Below, one piece after another: positions 48,541 through 57,252 of a DNA stretch of 64,000 bases. The DNA comes from Streptomyces barringtoniae (GTDB taxonomy: Bacteria; Actinomycetota; Actinomycetes; Streptomycetales; Streptomycetaceae), in assembly GCF_020819595.1 (NCBI RefSeq), contig NZ_JAJHNP010000032.1:1-64000 (forward strand), read 5' to 3'. A program made the position numbers and the translations under genes. How positions within the stretch are numbered: the first letter of the stretch is position 1; every line of letters starts with the position of its first letter. The notes under the pieces are model-generated. The model searched no databases and was not told where the DNA came from. It worked only from the letters and a program-made list of their open reading frames with translations.

Positions 48541-50376
48541 GTGAGGCGGCGGATCCCGCTGCGCAAGCGGCTTCTCGTCCGGCTGCTGTCCGTCTCCGCC
48601 CTGATCGCCGTCTGCTCGGTGGCCGCCACCGCCTGGCTCGCGGTGACCACCACCACCAGCGCCCTGAAGGAGGAGCAGGGCCAGGACCTCGCGGCCGACA
48701 ACAGCATCCTGGCCCGGCTCAGCGGGTACGCCGCCACCCACTCCGACTGGAGGGAGGTCCGCCGCACCGTCCGGCAGCTGGCCGCCGAGACCGGCCGCCG
48801 GATCGCGCTCACCACCGCCGACCGCACCCTCGTCGCCGACTCCGCGCCCCGCGGCACCCCACTGCCGCCCCGGCCCGCCGCCACCGTCGACCCGCTGCGC
48901 ACCGACACCTACAGCGAGACCGGCGCCCAGCTCAGCGGCATCGACCCGCGCGTGGTCGGCCCCTACCGGCTCCCCGCGCAGGAACGTGCGAAGCTGGACG
49001 CGCTGGCAGCCAGACGCAGGCAGTGCTACGAGCGCTACGGCCTCCAGGCCGGCATCGTCCGCACGGCGAGCGGGCGACCCGTCGTCAGACTCCCGGACGG
49101 CACCGACCCGAACGGCTACGGCGCGGCGGTCTGCGAGGACGGACTGCTCAACACGCCCACTCCGACGGAACACAAGGCCCTGGCCGACCTCACCGACCTC
49201 GCCCGGCCGTGCCTGAAACAGGCCGGCCTGGACTTCGGCGGGCAGCTCTTCCTCACCTTCGACCCCAGCGGCAAGGACCCACTCGGCGGCGGCTACCTCT
49301 TCGCCAAGTACGCCGGCGCAGGCAAGAACGCGACGGCGCGGGCCGCCCAGCACTGCATCCTGACCGCCCGGCGCACCCAACTGGAGCCCTACGTCGCCCC
49401 GGTGGCCGACCTGTTCCTCGGCATCGGCGACCAGACCCCCTCCCGCTTCGACATGTCCCCGGCCAACAAGGCCAAGGTGATCGGCGCGGCCGGGCTGGTC
49501 CTCGCCGTCACCGTCGCCGTGACCGCCCTCGTCGCCACCCGGCTGGTACGGCCGGTGCGCGCGCTGACCGAGGCCGCCCAGCAGCCGCCGGAACTGCATG
49601 TACGGGTCCCGGTGACCACCCGGGACGAGACCGGCATCCTCGCCGAGGCCTTCAACGACCTGACCGAGCGCCGCGCCCGCCTGGAGGCCCAGCGCAAGGC
49701 GATGGTCAGCGACATCGCGCACGAACTGCGCAGCCCGCTCACCAACATCCGCGGCTGGCTGGAGGTCGTCCGCGACGGAGTCGTCGAGCCCGACCCGCCC
49801 CTGCTTGACTCGCTGCACGAGGAGGCGCTCGTCCTGCAGCGGATCATCGACGACCTGCAGGACCTCGCCGCCGCCGACGCCGGCACCCTGCGGCTGCACC
49901 GCGAGCCGCTGCGCGCCGGCGATCTGCTGGACCAGGTGGCCGCCGCGCACCGGGTCGCCGCCGACGCCGCCGGGGTCGCCCTGCGCACCGAGGTGGACGC
50001 CGCGGCCTGGCTCGACGCCGACCCGGTGCGGATGCGGCAGGCCCTCGGGAACCTGGTCTCCAACGCGCTGCGGCACACCCCGGCCGACGGCACGGTCACG
50101 CTCGCCGCCCGCCGGGACGGCGCCGACGTCGTGCTGACCGTCACCGACACCGGCACGGGCATCGCGCCCGAGGACCTGCCGCACGTCTTCGACCGGTTCT
50201 GGCGCGCCGAGAAGTCCCGCAGCCGCCGCACCGGCGGCAGCGGCCTGGGCCTACCGATCGTGCGCCATCTGCTGGCCGCCCACCAAGGCACGGCCGAGGC
50301 CGCGAGCCGGCCCGGCGCGGGCGCGGTGTTCACCCTGCGGCTGCCCGCCCGGAAGCCGCCGCGCGAGGAACCCTGA
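48541..50376 (+). CDS. membrane sensor histidine kinase, partner of the OmpR-type regulator
   Basis: A 611-residue sensor. TM1 (about 13-35, LLVRLLSVSALIAVCSVAAT) and TM2 (about 320-342) flank a roughly 280-residue extracytoplasmic domain containing four cysteines (RRRQCYERYG, AAVCEDG, ARPCLKQ, AAQHCILT) that could form disulfides. A HAMP (about 345-395), H box SDIAHELRSPLTNIRGWLE, N box NLVSNALRHTPADG, and G boxes TDTGTGIAP and GGSGLGLPIV follow. GTG 48541 begins VRRRIPLRKRLLVRLL at the first helix. GTG 48454, in frame and part of the repeat chain, is a real alternative adding 29 basic residues. Confidence 0.88.
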   Translation: MRRRIPLRKRLLVRLLSVSALIAVCSVAATAWLAVTTTTSALKEEQGQDLAADNSILARLSGYAATHSDWREVRRTVRQLAAETGRRIALTTADRTLVADSAPRGTPLPPRPAATVDPLRTDTYSETGAQLSGIDPRVVGPYRLPAQERAKLDALAARRRQCYERYGLQAGIVRTASGRPVVRLPDGTDPNGYGAAVCEDGLLNTPTPTEHKALADLTDLARPCLKQAGLDFGGQLFLTFDPSGKDPLGGGYLFAKYAGAGKNATARAAQHCILTARRTQLEPYVAPVADLFLGIGDQTPSRFDMSPANKAKVIGAAGLVLAVTVAVTALVATRLVRPVRALTEAAQQPPELHVRVPVTTRDETGILAEAFNDLTERRARLEAQRKAMVSDIAHELRSPLTNIRGWLEVVRDGVVEPDPPLLDSLHEEALVLQRIIDDLQDLAAADAGTLRLHREPLRAGDLLDQVAAAHRVAADAAGVALRTEVDAAAWLDADPVRMRQALGNLVSNALRHTPADGTVTLAARRDGADVVLTVTDTGTGIAPEDLPHVFDRFWRAEKSRSRRTGGSGLGLPIVRHLLAAHQGTAEAASRPGAGAVFTLRLPARKPPREEP

Positions 50377-50446
50377 AAGGACGGGGATTCCTGGCTCCCG
50401 CCGGGGGGTACTCCGGTCGCGCGGCGCCGTCGAGGGAGGTGTTGCC

Positions 50447-50896
50447 ATGAGCGCATCGGAGAACCTGCCGGTCGTGTCGACGCTCGCCGAGGTGGCCCGT
50501 CTGGTGGACCGGCAGCAGGGCCTGTACGTCCGCTGGTCCCAGGGTCCGGGCGCCGACCTCGCCGAGGCCTCCAGCACCGACGACCTCACCGGCGTGGCGA
50601 TGCCCGGGCTGTCCGCCAGTCCGCTCGACATCGAAAGCTGGTGGGCGGACCGGCCGGTGGAGCTGTGGGTAGCCCGCCGCCTGTACGACTACGCGCACCT
50701 GCCGCACGACAAGGGGCCCGGCGTACGTCCCTGGGTCCTGCGCGGCCGGGAGGCCGGCCGGGGCCCCGACAACGAGCCGCTCGTGACCGATGCCGAGCCG
50801 CTGTGCTGGATCGCGGACGAGGTGATCGACGCGGCGAAGAAGGAGGTGGCCCGGCAGGAGCGGGAGTGGGGGACGCTGCGCCGCGGTGGCCGCTGA
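50447..50896 (+). CDS. DUF6098-like protein of unknown function
   Basis: A 149-residue soluble protein. It starts LPVVSTLAEVARLVDRQQGL and has YVRWSQGPGADLAEASST and LCWIADEVIDAAKKEVARQE, matching the actinobacterial DUF6098 pattern as I know it. No catalytic motif, membrane helix or signal is seen. ATG 50447 follows GAGGGAGGT. It lies 70 bp after the kinase on the same strand but is probably not part of that system. Confidence 0.75.
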   Translation: MSASENLPVVSTLAEVARLVDRQQGLYVRWSQGPGADLAEASSTDDLTGVAMPGLSASPLDIESWWADRPVELWVARRLYDYAHLPHDKGPGVRPWVLRGREAGRGPDNEPLVTDAEPLCWIADEVIDAAKKEVARQEREWGTLRRGGR

Positions 50897-50919
50897 GGCC
50901 CGGACCGTGGGCGCCGGGG

Positions 50920-51171
50920 TCAGCCGGAGCGCGGCCGGGTGCGGGCGCGGCGGCTCAGTGCCCGGCGCTCCAGCTCGGTCGTCCCGCCCCAGATGCCGAT
51001 GCCCTGGCCCGTGCCCAGCGCCCAGTCAAGGCACTCCTCCCGGACGGCGCACCGGCCGCAGACCGCCTTGGCCCGTTGGGTCTGCACGTGCGCCGGGCCG
51101 GTGGTGCCGACGGGGAAGAACAGGTCGGGGTCCTCGTGACGGCACGCGGCATGGTCGCGCCAGTTGTCCAT
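50920..51171 (-). CDS. WhiB-like (Wbl) iron-sulfur regulator
   Basis: An 83-residue Wbl protein. The four cluster ligands are C10, C38, C41 and C47 (AVCGRCAVREECLDW), followed by the GIWGG turn at 58-63 and a basic C-terminal tail (RRALSRRARTRPR). Wbl proteins bind a [4Fe-4S] cluster, pair with the principal sigma factor and regulate development, stress or drug resistance. Which Wbl type this is cannot be decided. ATG 51171 follows GGGAG. A 351-bp non-coding leader lies upstream. Confidence 0.93.
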   Translation of the reverse strand: MDNWRDHAACRHEDPDLFFPVGTTGPAHVQTQRAKAVCGRCAVREECLDWALGTGQGIGIWGGTTELERRALSRRARTRPRSG

Positions 51172-51522
51172 GGAAGTCTCCCGGATCCGATCGAAGTCGT
51201 CCGTGCCTGTCGATTGCGTGCTGCGGGTTCGGGTGACCGGTCGGGGCGGTGTGAAACGGCGTGTGCATCAGGGGTTCGTGCGACGACCACGATCCGGCCA
51301 CGGGCGCGCGCGGGGCCTCGGGCGTGCCGCACGCCTTCAACGGGCCGGGGAACGGGGCGGACGGGCCACCGGGCCGAGGGCACCCGTACCCGACCGGGCA
51401 CCGGGGGCGCGGAGTTGGGGGCGGGAACCGGCTGGGACCGCCGCCCGCCGCGCCACCGCCCGACCACCGTACTCCGCAGGGCCCTTGCAGGGGTGCGAAA
51501 CGGATGAAGCGGGACGTGACCG
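51172..51522 (-). promoter_or_regulatory. long upstream region of the wbl gene
   Basis: This 351-bp gap between the LysR stop and the Wbl start holds the wbl promoter and possibly a long leader. Besides the ribosome site I see no certain promoter box, uORF or hairpin. Short Arg/Pro-rich frames here look random. Confidence 0.4.
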
Positions 51523-52410
51523 TCAGCGGCGCAGGGCCTCGGCCGCCGTCGCCGTCACCGCCCCGGCCAGTCCGGCCAGTGCGGGGGAGTCCAGCTTCCA
51601 CTGCTGCCAGTACAGCGTGACGTCCATCCACTCCTCGGGCGCGAGGAGCACCAACCGGCCCTTCGTCAGCAGCGGGTGCGCCTGGACCTCCGGCACCATG
51701 CCCCAGCCGAGCCCGGCGGCGACCGCGTCCAGGAAGCCCTCCGAGGTGGGCACGAGGTGCCTGAGCGGGCCGGCTGAGCCCCGGCCCAGCCGGCGTACGA
51801 AGGCGTCCTGGAAGTCGTCCCTGCGGTCGAAGACCACGACGGGGGCCTCGCACAGTGTCTCCGGCAGCGGCCGCCCGCCCAGGTGGTTGGCGGTGAACTC
51901 CGGTGTGGCGACCGGCAGATACCGCATCCGGCCGAGCGGCCGGACCGTGCAGCCCGGGACCGGATCGGCGGCCGTGGTCACCGCCGCCATCACCAGCCCC
52001 TCGCGCAGCAGGGCCGCCGTGTGGTCCTCGTCCTCCCGGTGCAGTTCGAAGCACAGGCCCGCCACCCGGGTCAGTGCCGGCAGAAACCAGGTCGCCAGCG
52101 AGTCCGCGTTCACCGCCACCGACACCCGGGTCGGCTCCCCGGCGCCGCTCAGTCCGAGTTCGCCCCAGGCGTCCCGTTCCAGGCGGGCGAGCTGCCGGGC
52201 GTACCGCACCAGCACCGCGCCGGACTCCGTGGGCCGCACCGGCTTGGTGCGCTGCAGCAGCACCCGGCCGGTGCGCTGTTCGAGTGCCTTGACCCGCTGG
52301 CTGACCGCCGACGGGGTCACGTGCAGGGCGGCCGCGGCGGCGTCGAAGGTGCCCTCGTCCACCACGGCGAGCAGGGTCCGCACCTGCTCCAGCGGAAGCT
52401 CTGTCATCAC
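51523..52410 (-). CDS. LysR-family regulator of the LysG/ArgP type
   Basis: A 295-residue LysR regulator with N-terminal HTH (LEQVRTLLAVVDEGTFDAAA then AAALHVTPSAVSQRVKALEQ) and a periplasmic-binding-like effector domain. By family and by its divergent pairing with a LysE-type exporter, it should activate export when Lys or Arg is in excess. ATG 52410 (or 52407) has no strong ribosome site. The 65-bp gap to lysE contains a candidate binding site. Confidence 0.88.
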   Translation of the reverse strand: MMTELPLEQVRTLLAVVDEGTFDAAAAALHVTPSAVSQRVKALEQRTGRVLLQRTKPVRPTESGAVLVRYARQLARLERDAWGELGLSGAGEPTRVSVAVNADSLATWFLPALTRVAGLCFELHREDEDHTAALLREGLVMAAVTTAADPVPGCTVRPLGRMRYLPVATPEFTANHLGGRPLPETLCEAPVVVFDRRDDFQDAFVRRLGRGSAGPLRHLVPTSEGFLDAVAAGLGWGMVPEVQAHPLLTKGRLVLLAPEEWMDVTLYWQQWKLDSPALAGLAGAVTATAAEALRR

Positions 52411-52414
52411 GAAC

Positions 52415-52440
52415 GCTAAGGATACGTAAGAAACTTTAGC
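52415..52440. promoter_or_regulatory. candidate LysG operator between lysG-like and lysE-like genes
   Basis: An inverted repeat with GCTAA (52415-52419) and TTAGC (52436-52440) as ends surrounds an AT-rich centre; the mid-part also reads GATACGTAAG. It is the only AT-rich block in the 65-bp gap. On the lysE side TAGGTT at about 52465-52470 lies so close to the ATG that the lysE message may be leaderless. Confidence 0.5.
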
Positions 52441-52475
52441 TGTACTTGTGGGGACGGCCTTCCTAGGTTCGAGGC

Positions 52476-53093
52476 ATGAACCACGCCCTGACCGCCGCGG
52501 CCGCCGGATTCGGCACCGGCCTCTCCCTGATCGTCGCCATCGGCGCCCAGAACGCCTTCGTCCTGCGGCAGGGGGTGCGCCGGGACGCGGTCCTCGCCGT
52601 GGTGGGGATCTGCGCCCTGTCCGACGCGGTGCTCATCGCGCTCGGTGTCGGCGGGGTCGGGGCGGTCGTGGTGGCGTGGCCGGGCGCGGTCCGGGCGGTC
52701 GGCGTCGTCGGCGGTGTCTTCCTGCTCTGCTACGGCGTCCTCGCCGCCCGCCGGGTGCTCAGGCCGGGTCCGGCCGGGCTGAGCACCGAGGGGCAGGCCG
52801 CGGGCTCCCGGCGCCGGGCGGTGTTCACCTGTCTGGCGATGACCTGGCTGAACCCGCACGTCTACCTGGACACCGTGTTCCTGCTCGGCTCCCTCGCCGC
52901 CGACCGGGGCGCGCTGCGCTGGACCTTCGGGCTCGGCGCCGCGCTCGCCAGTCTGTGCTGGTTCGCCGCGCTCGGCTTCGGCGCCCGGCTGCTCGGCCGA
53001 TACCTCGCCCGGCCGGCGGCGTGGCGGGTGCTGGACGCCCTGGTCGCCGTCACCATGCTGGCGCTGGGGGCCATGCTCATGGCCGGATCCTGA
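52476..53093 (+). CDS. LysE/ArgO-type basic amino acid exporter
   Basis: A 205-residue membrane protein of the LysE family with about six helices. GTGLSLIVAIGAQNAFVLRQ at the N terminus and the conserved MTWLNPHVYLDTVFLLGS are diagnostic. It exports lysine and/or arginine and prevents toxic accumulation during peptide uptake. It is divergent from the LysG-like regulator. No GGAGG lies at proper spacing before ATG 52476. Confidence 0.92.
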   Translation: MNHALTAAAAGFGTGLSLIVAIGAQNAFVLRQGVRRDAVLAVVGICALSDAVLIALGVGGVGAVVVAWPGAVRAVGVVGGVFLLCYGVLAARRVLRPGPAGLSTEGQAAGSRRRAVFTCLAMTWLNPHVYLDTVFLLGSLAADRGALRWTFGLGAALASLCWFAALGFGARLLGRYLARPAAWRVLDALVAVTMLALGAMLMAGS

Positions 53094-53137
53094 GCTCGAT
53101 CCCGGCAAGAACCGTCCGGTGTGCACAGGTCCGCTGA

Positions 53138-53156
53138 GATAGTTAGGCTCTCGAAT
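53138..53156 (+). promoter_or_regulatory. possible iron-box half-site before the EntS-like exporter
   Basis: The stretch contains GTTAGGCTC, the central half of the DmdR/IdeR iron box (consensus TTAGGTTAGGCTCACCTAA), but only about 11 of 19 positions agree. TAGGCT could alternatively be a plain -10 box. It lies 44-62 bp before GTG 53200. Confidence 0.25.
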
Positions 53157-53199
53157 CGAAAAGATGTATCGAGCAACCTCTATCGGCAACAGGACACCC

Positions 53200-54498
53200 G
53201 TGGACACGAGCGAGAGCAGCACCACCGAACCGGGCGCCGCGACGGACGCGGCGGCTCCCCCCAGGCGCGGCTGGCGCCGCTGGGCGATGGACACTCGTCC
53301 GCTGGGCATCCCGGCCTACCGCCGCCTGTGGACGTCGACCATCGTCACCGCCGTCGGCAGTCAGCTCACCGCCGTGGCCGTGCCCAAGCAGATCTACGAC
53401 GTCACGCACTCCTCGGCGTGGGTCGGCTACGCGAGCCTGGCCGGCCTCGTGCCCATGGTGGCGTTCGCGCTGTGGGGCGGTGCGGTCGCCGACACCGTGG
53501 ACCGCCGCAAGCTGCTGCTGGTCACCAACACCGGTATCGCGGTCACCTCGCTGCTGTTCTGGGCCCAGGCCGTCACCGGGACGGGCTCCGTCGTCGTCCT
53601 CATGGTGCTGCTCGCGTGCCAGCAGGCGTTCTTCGGCCTCAACTCCCCGGCCCGCAACGCCTCCATTGCCCGGCTGGTCCCGGCCGAGCAGCTGCCCGCC
53701 GCCAACGCGCTCGGCTCCACCGTCATGCAGACCGGCCTGGTCGCGGGGCCGCTGCTCGCCGGTGTGCTGATCCCGGTCATCGGGCTGCCCGAGCTGTACC
53801 TCATCGACGCCGTGGCCCTGTGCGTCACCGTCTGGGCCGTCTTCCGGCTGCCCGCCCTGCCACCGCTCGGCGAGCCCGGCGCCCGCCGGGCCGGGATGCG
53901 CGAGATAGCCGCCGGGTTCCGGTACATCTCCCGGCACAAGGTGCTGCTGCTGTCCTTCCTCGCCGACATCGTCGCCATGGTCCTCGGCATGCCCCGCGCC
54001 CTGTTCCCGCAGCTCGCGGCGCAGACGTACCACTCCTACGGCGAGGGGCTCGCGCTCGGCGTGCTGTTCGCCGGCATCCCGGTCGGCGCGGTGCTCGGCG
54101 GCCTGTTCTCAGGGGTGTTCTCGCGGGCCCGCCGGCACGGCTGGATGGTCATCTGGGCGGTCGTCGGCTGGGGCGTGGCCGTCGCCGGGTTCGGACTGAG
54201 CCGCGACCTCTGGGTGGCCCTGGCCTTCCTCGCCGCGGCCGGTGTCGCCGACATGGTCTCGATGGTGTTCCGCGGCGCGATCCTCCTGTCGGCCGCGACC
54301 GACGAGATGCGCGGCCGGATGCAGGGCGTGTTCACGGTGGTCGTCGCGGGCGGGCCGCGCCTGGCCGACGTCCTGCACGGCACGGCCGGCGCGTCCTTCG
54401 GCCCGCGCGCCGCGGTGGCGGGCGGCGGCGCCCTGGTCGTCGTGGTGATGCTGGCCCTGGCCGCCACCGTACCGGCACTGCGCCGCTACCGGATCTGA
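53200..54498 (+). CDS. MFS exporter of the EntS (enterobactin exporter-like) type
   Basis: A 432-residue transporter with 12 predicted helices. The N-terminal FRRLW-like GIPAYRRLWTSTIVTAVGSQ, the GGAVADTVDRRKLLL loop and the FGLNSPARNASIARLVP segment match the MFS_3/EntS group, which exports siderophores or drugs. GTG 53200 is preferred because AGGAC precedes it at a sensible distance; ATG 53164 lacks a ribosome site. No siderophore genes are nearby. Confidence 0.85.
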   Translation: MDTSESSTTEPGAATDAAAPPRRGWRRWAMDTRPLGIPAYRRLWTSTIVTAVGSQLTAVAVPKQIYDVTHSSAWVGYASLAGLVPMVAFALWGGAVADTVDRRKLLLVTNTGIAVTSLLFWAQAVTGTGSVVVLMVLLACQQAFFGLNSPARNASIARLVPAEQLPAANALGSTVMQTGLVAGPLLAGVLIPVIGLPELYLIDAVALCVTVWAVFRLPALPPLGEPGARRAGMREIAAGFRYISRHKVLLLSFLADIVAMVLGMPRALFPQLAAQTYHSYGEGLALGVLFAGIPVGAVLGGLFSGVFSRARRHGWMVIWAVVGWGVAVAGFGLSRDLWVALAFLAAAGVADMVSMVFRGAILLSAATDEMRGRMQGVFTVVVAGGPRLADVLHGTAGASFGPRAAVAGGGALVVVVMLALAATVPALRRYRI

Positions 54499-54499
54499 G

Positions 54500-54958
54500 C
54501 TACAGCAGGCCGCCGCGTCGCTTGGTCGTGTACTGGTCCATCAGCTTGCCCCGGGTCGTCTCCAGGCGGTGGGCGAGGATCTCGGCCACCGTCCGGACCA
54601 GCGAGAGGCCGAGCAGCGGGTCCTCCACGCACAGGGCGAGCACCGAGGGGCCGTCGAACTCGTAGGCGCGCACGTCGGTGAACGCGACCGCGCCGAAGTC
54701 CCACCGGTACGGCGGGAACAGCCAGGACCAGCCGAGCATGTCGCCCGCGCCGAGCGTGGCCACGGTGACCCGCTGCCGGGAGGTGACCTGCTGGTCCAGG
54801 TGCACCGCGCCGGAACGGATCACCCAGAACCGGTCGGCGGTGCCGCCCGCCTCGAAGATGCGCATGTCCTCCGGGAACGAGACCTCCTTGGCCAGTTCCA
54901 TCAGGCGTTCGCGCTGTGCCTGGGGCAGGGCGGTCAGCAGTTTTATCGCTTTGGTCAT
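54500..54958 (-). CDS. stand-alone cyclic-nucleotide-binding-domain protein
   Basis: A 152-residue protein consisting only of a CAP-like cyclic-nucleotide domain (VSFPEDMRIFEAGGTADRFW, VIRSGAVHLDQQV, GAGDMLGWSWLFPPYRWDFG) and a C-terminal helix. The DNA-binding helix-turn-helix of Crp/Fnr proteins is missing, so it must act through another protein. The phosphate-binding Arg of a true cAMP site is not obvious. ATG 54958 follows GAGGAG. Its stop lies next to the convergent exporter stop. Confidence 0.85.
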   Translation of the reverse strand: MTKAIKLLTALPQAQRERLMELAKEVSFPEDMRIFEAGGTADRFWVIRSGAVHLDQQVTSRQRVTVATLGAGDMLGWSWLFPPYRWDFGAVAFTDVRAYEFDGPSVLALCVEDPLLGLSLVRTVAEILAHRLETTRGKLMDQYTTKRRGGLL

Positions 54959-55094
54959 GGCGCGGGGCTCCTCGCCGAGGCGGTCCGGGGGTGCTTTCCC
55001 TAAGCCCATTTCAGCTGCTGCCGCCCCTCCGGGCACCTCGGGGGACGGGGATTTCCGCGGCGTGTGTCCGGCCGGCGGTTCCGGGCAGCAGGAA

Positions 55095-55126
55095 GCCCTG
55101 GCTGGACGGGGGAGACCAGCCAGGGC
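55095..55126 (-). terminator. terminator-like hairpin upstream of the cyclic-nucleotide-domain gene
   Basis: GCCCTGGCTGG (55095-55105) pairs with 55116-55126 by 11 perfect base pairs around a 10-base loop. It lies 109 bp after the stop of the short leftward gene and is probably its terminator. No U-tract. Confidence 0.5.
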
Positions 55127-55234
55127 CGTCTGCGGTGACGTGACAGAGGGAGGAAGGACGGTTCCGGTCACCTCGGCATCACGTATGTATGAACGATAAA
55201 CCATCTGATGGCCGTTCTACCAGTCGGTAGCGGG

Positions 55235-55477
55235 TCACGTGACCTGTTTCACGCCTTCGGCCGCACTCGGCGGCCCGCCCGGACAGACGATCTCCTTCAG
55301 TACCCGCGCCACCGCCTCGAACGCCCACGCCCGGGCCGCCGCCTCCCGCGCCCCTTCCGGGTCCGTCGGTGTCAGGCTTTGTGCACGCTCCCGCCAGGCC
55401 CGTTCCGCCTCGGCCGCGTGCTCCCGGCCGCGCTGGATGCGCCGCAGCAATTCGTCCGCGTCCACGACATCGGTCAT
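55235..55477 (-). CDS. short helical protein of unknown function
   Basis: An 80-residue protein, highly charged and predicted helical: DELLRRIQRGREHAAEAERA and a C-terminal FEAVARVLKEIVCPGG. No motif is recognised. ATG 55477 has no obvious ribosome site but codon use fits a real gene. A perfect 12-bp palindrome GGTCACGTGACC (55233-55244) covers its stop codon. Confidence 0.6.
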   Translation of the reverse strand: MTDVVDADELLRRIQRGREHAAEAERAWRERAQSLTPTDPEGAREAAARAWAFEAVARVLKEIVCPGGPPSAAEGVKQVT

Positions 55478-55485
55478 ACGGGACT

Positions 55486-55520
55486 GGTACCCGCGAGACC
55501 GCGGTGATGACACGGGTACC
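55486..55520. promoter_or_regulatory. 8-bp inverted repeat with GGGTAC boxes between divergent genes
   Basis: GGTACCCG (55486-55493) and CGGGTACC (55513-55520) are exact inverted copies 19 bp apart. Each arm contains GGGTAC, the -10 consensus of SigB-type sigma factors, pointing outward in each direction. A GNNT-type -35 at standard distance is not clear, so this may instead be an operator. Confidence 0.35.
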
Positions 55521-55600
55521 GACGGTGTTTGACGCCTTTGAATGGGGTGAGGCGGAAATGGGAGAACCCTGGTAAGCCGGACATCGCTCAGGGAGGACGG

Positions 55601-56035
55601 ATGCGCGACAAGCACCGGACCAGCTGCTCCACGACACTGCGGGAACCATGCCGCCGGCTGCCGTGCCGACCGGCCGACGCCCGCAGAACCGTGGAGCGCG
55701 CGGTGGCCGAGCGGTGCCGGGCCCGCGCCGCCTCCTGCGGCGCGGCGGCCATGGCGGACGCCCTGCTGGTCGCCTCGGAGCTCACCACCAACGCCATCCT
55801 GCACGGGGGTGGCATCACCGGCTTCGACGTCGCCGTCGACTCCGGGGCCGTACGGGTCTCGGTCAGCGACCGCAGCGACGAGCTGCCGGTGGCCGCCCCG
55901 TCCGCCGACGAGCCCGGCTTCGCCCGGCTCGGCGGCCGCGGCTGGCCCATCGTCTGCCGTCTGTCCCGGGACATCCGGGTCGCGCAGCTGCCCTGCGGGG
56001 GCAAACGCATCACGGCCGTCGTGCCGCTGCACTGA
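55601..56035 (+). CDS. RsbW-like ATP-binding regulatory protein upstream of a sigma gene
   Basis: A 144-residue GHKL ATPase. N box region ASELTTNAILHGGGITGF and Gly motif LGGRGWPIVCRLSRDI are intact. It resembles anti-sigma kinases and the stand-alone ATPases common in Streptomyces. The N terminus has three cysteines (RTSCSTTLREPCRRLPCRP), unusual for the family. ATG 55601 follows GGGAGGA. The sigma gene starts 233 bp downstream on the same strand and may be its target. Confidence 0.8.
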   Translation: MRDKHRTSCSTTLREPCRRLPCRPADARRTVERAVAERCRARAASCGAAAMADALLVASELTTNAILHGGGITGFDVAVDSGAVRVSVSDRSDELPVAAPSADEPGFARLGGRGWPIVCRLSRDIRVAQLPCGGKRITAVVPLH

Positions 56036-56268
56036 AGCCGTGCGGGAAGTTCCGCCCCCTCGGTGTTTGCCTCTCGGAGCGAGGGGCAGGCGGAGACTCG
56101 TGCTTCGGACCGGAGGCGCGCGCCCAGCGGGAACCGTACGACGGTCTGGGTCCCCCTCTCGGCGGACCCGGAGACCGACCCGCGGCGAACCCTGACCACC
56201 GTTCGGGCCCGGCCCCGAAACCTCGTTGTGGCCGTGTGCCCTGAATCCACGTTCAGGAGCGATTCCGC

Positions 56269-57117
56269 ATGCTGACTGACATGTCGACAAGCCGCCCCGG
56301 CACACCCACCACGGACTCCGCCGCCGCTCCCGCGCGGCGGCCCCATGACGACGCCCCCGACACCACGAAACTGTTCGCCCGACTGGCGGAGCTGGAGGAC
56401 GGCCCCGAGCGGGACGCCGTGCGCGACGAACTCGTCGCCGCCTGGCTGCCCATGGCCCACCGGATCGCCGGCCGCTTCCGCGACCGGGGCGAATCCGTCG
56501 AGGACCTGCGGCAGGTTGCCGCGCTCGGGCTGGTCAAGGCCGTCGACCGGTTCGACCCGTCCCGCGGTGCCTTCGAGAGCTACGCCGTGCCCACCATCAC
56601 CGGCGAGGTCAAGCGGCACTTCCGGGACCGGATGTGGGCGCTGCGGGTGCCACGCCGGGTGCAGGAACTGCGCAACCGGGTGCGCGTGGCCCGTCGCGAA
56701 CTCACCCAGCACCCCGGCAGCCCCGAACCCACCGCCTCCGCCATCGCCGCGCACACGGGCCTCAGCGAGGAGGAGGTCGGTGCGGGCCTGGAGGCGCTGG
56801 AGAGCTTCAGCACCCTGTCCCTGGACGCCGAACTGTCCACCGGGGACGACGGCTACAGCCTCGCCGACACCCTCGGGGCGGCGGACACCTCGTACGACGT
56901 CGTGGTCGACCGCGAGGCCGCCAAGGAGGGGCTGCGCCGGCTGCCCGAGCGGGAACGGGCCATCCTCTACATGCGGTTCTTCGAGGACATGACACAGAGC
57001 CGCATCGCCGACCGCCTGGGCATCTCCCAGATGCACGTCTCCCGGCTGATCAGCCGCAGCTGCGCCCGCGTCCGCGACGAGGCCATGGGCCGGCGCGCGT
57101 GGGCGGACCCGGCGTGA
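56269..57117 (+). CDS. RNA polymerase sigma factor, SigB/SigF type (second copy)
   Basis: A 282-residue group 3 sigma factor. Region 2 contains GESVEDLRQVAALGLVKAVD and AFESYAVPTITGEVKRHFRD; region 4.2 is RIADRLGISQMHVSRLISRS. The N-terminal 35 residues are Pro/Thr/Ala-rich. It is clearly paralogous to the factor at 1102-1995, although the linker and region 3 differ. ATG 56269 or ATG 56281 could be the start; neither has a good ribosome site. Confidence 0.9.
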   Translation: MLTDMSTSRPGTPTTDSAAAPARRPHDDAPDTTKLFARLAELEDGPERDAVRDELVAAWLPMAHRIAGRFRDRGESVEDLRQVAALGLVKAVDRFDPSRGAFESYAVPTITGEVKRHFRDRMWALRVPRRVQELRNRVRVARRELTQHPGSPEPTASAIAAHTGLSEEEVGAGLEALESFSTLSLDAELSTGDDGYSLADTLGAADTSYDVVVDREAAKEGLRRLPERERAILYMRFFEDMTQSRIADRLGISQMHVSRLISRSCARVRDEAMGRRAWADPA

Positions 57118-57252
57118 GGTCCCCCGGTCTTCGACCGACGTGCTGGTCCGGGGGCGACGGTGGCGGCGGGCGCACGAGCGGCAGATCGAGGCCTGCGCCG
57201 GCGGTGACGTGGACGGCGCGGTCCGGGTCACGGTGCCCCGGCCGACGGCCCG

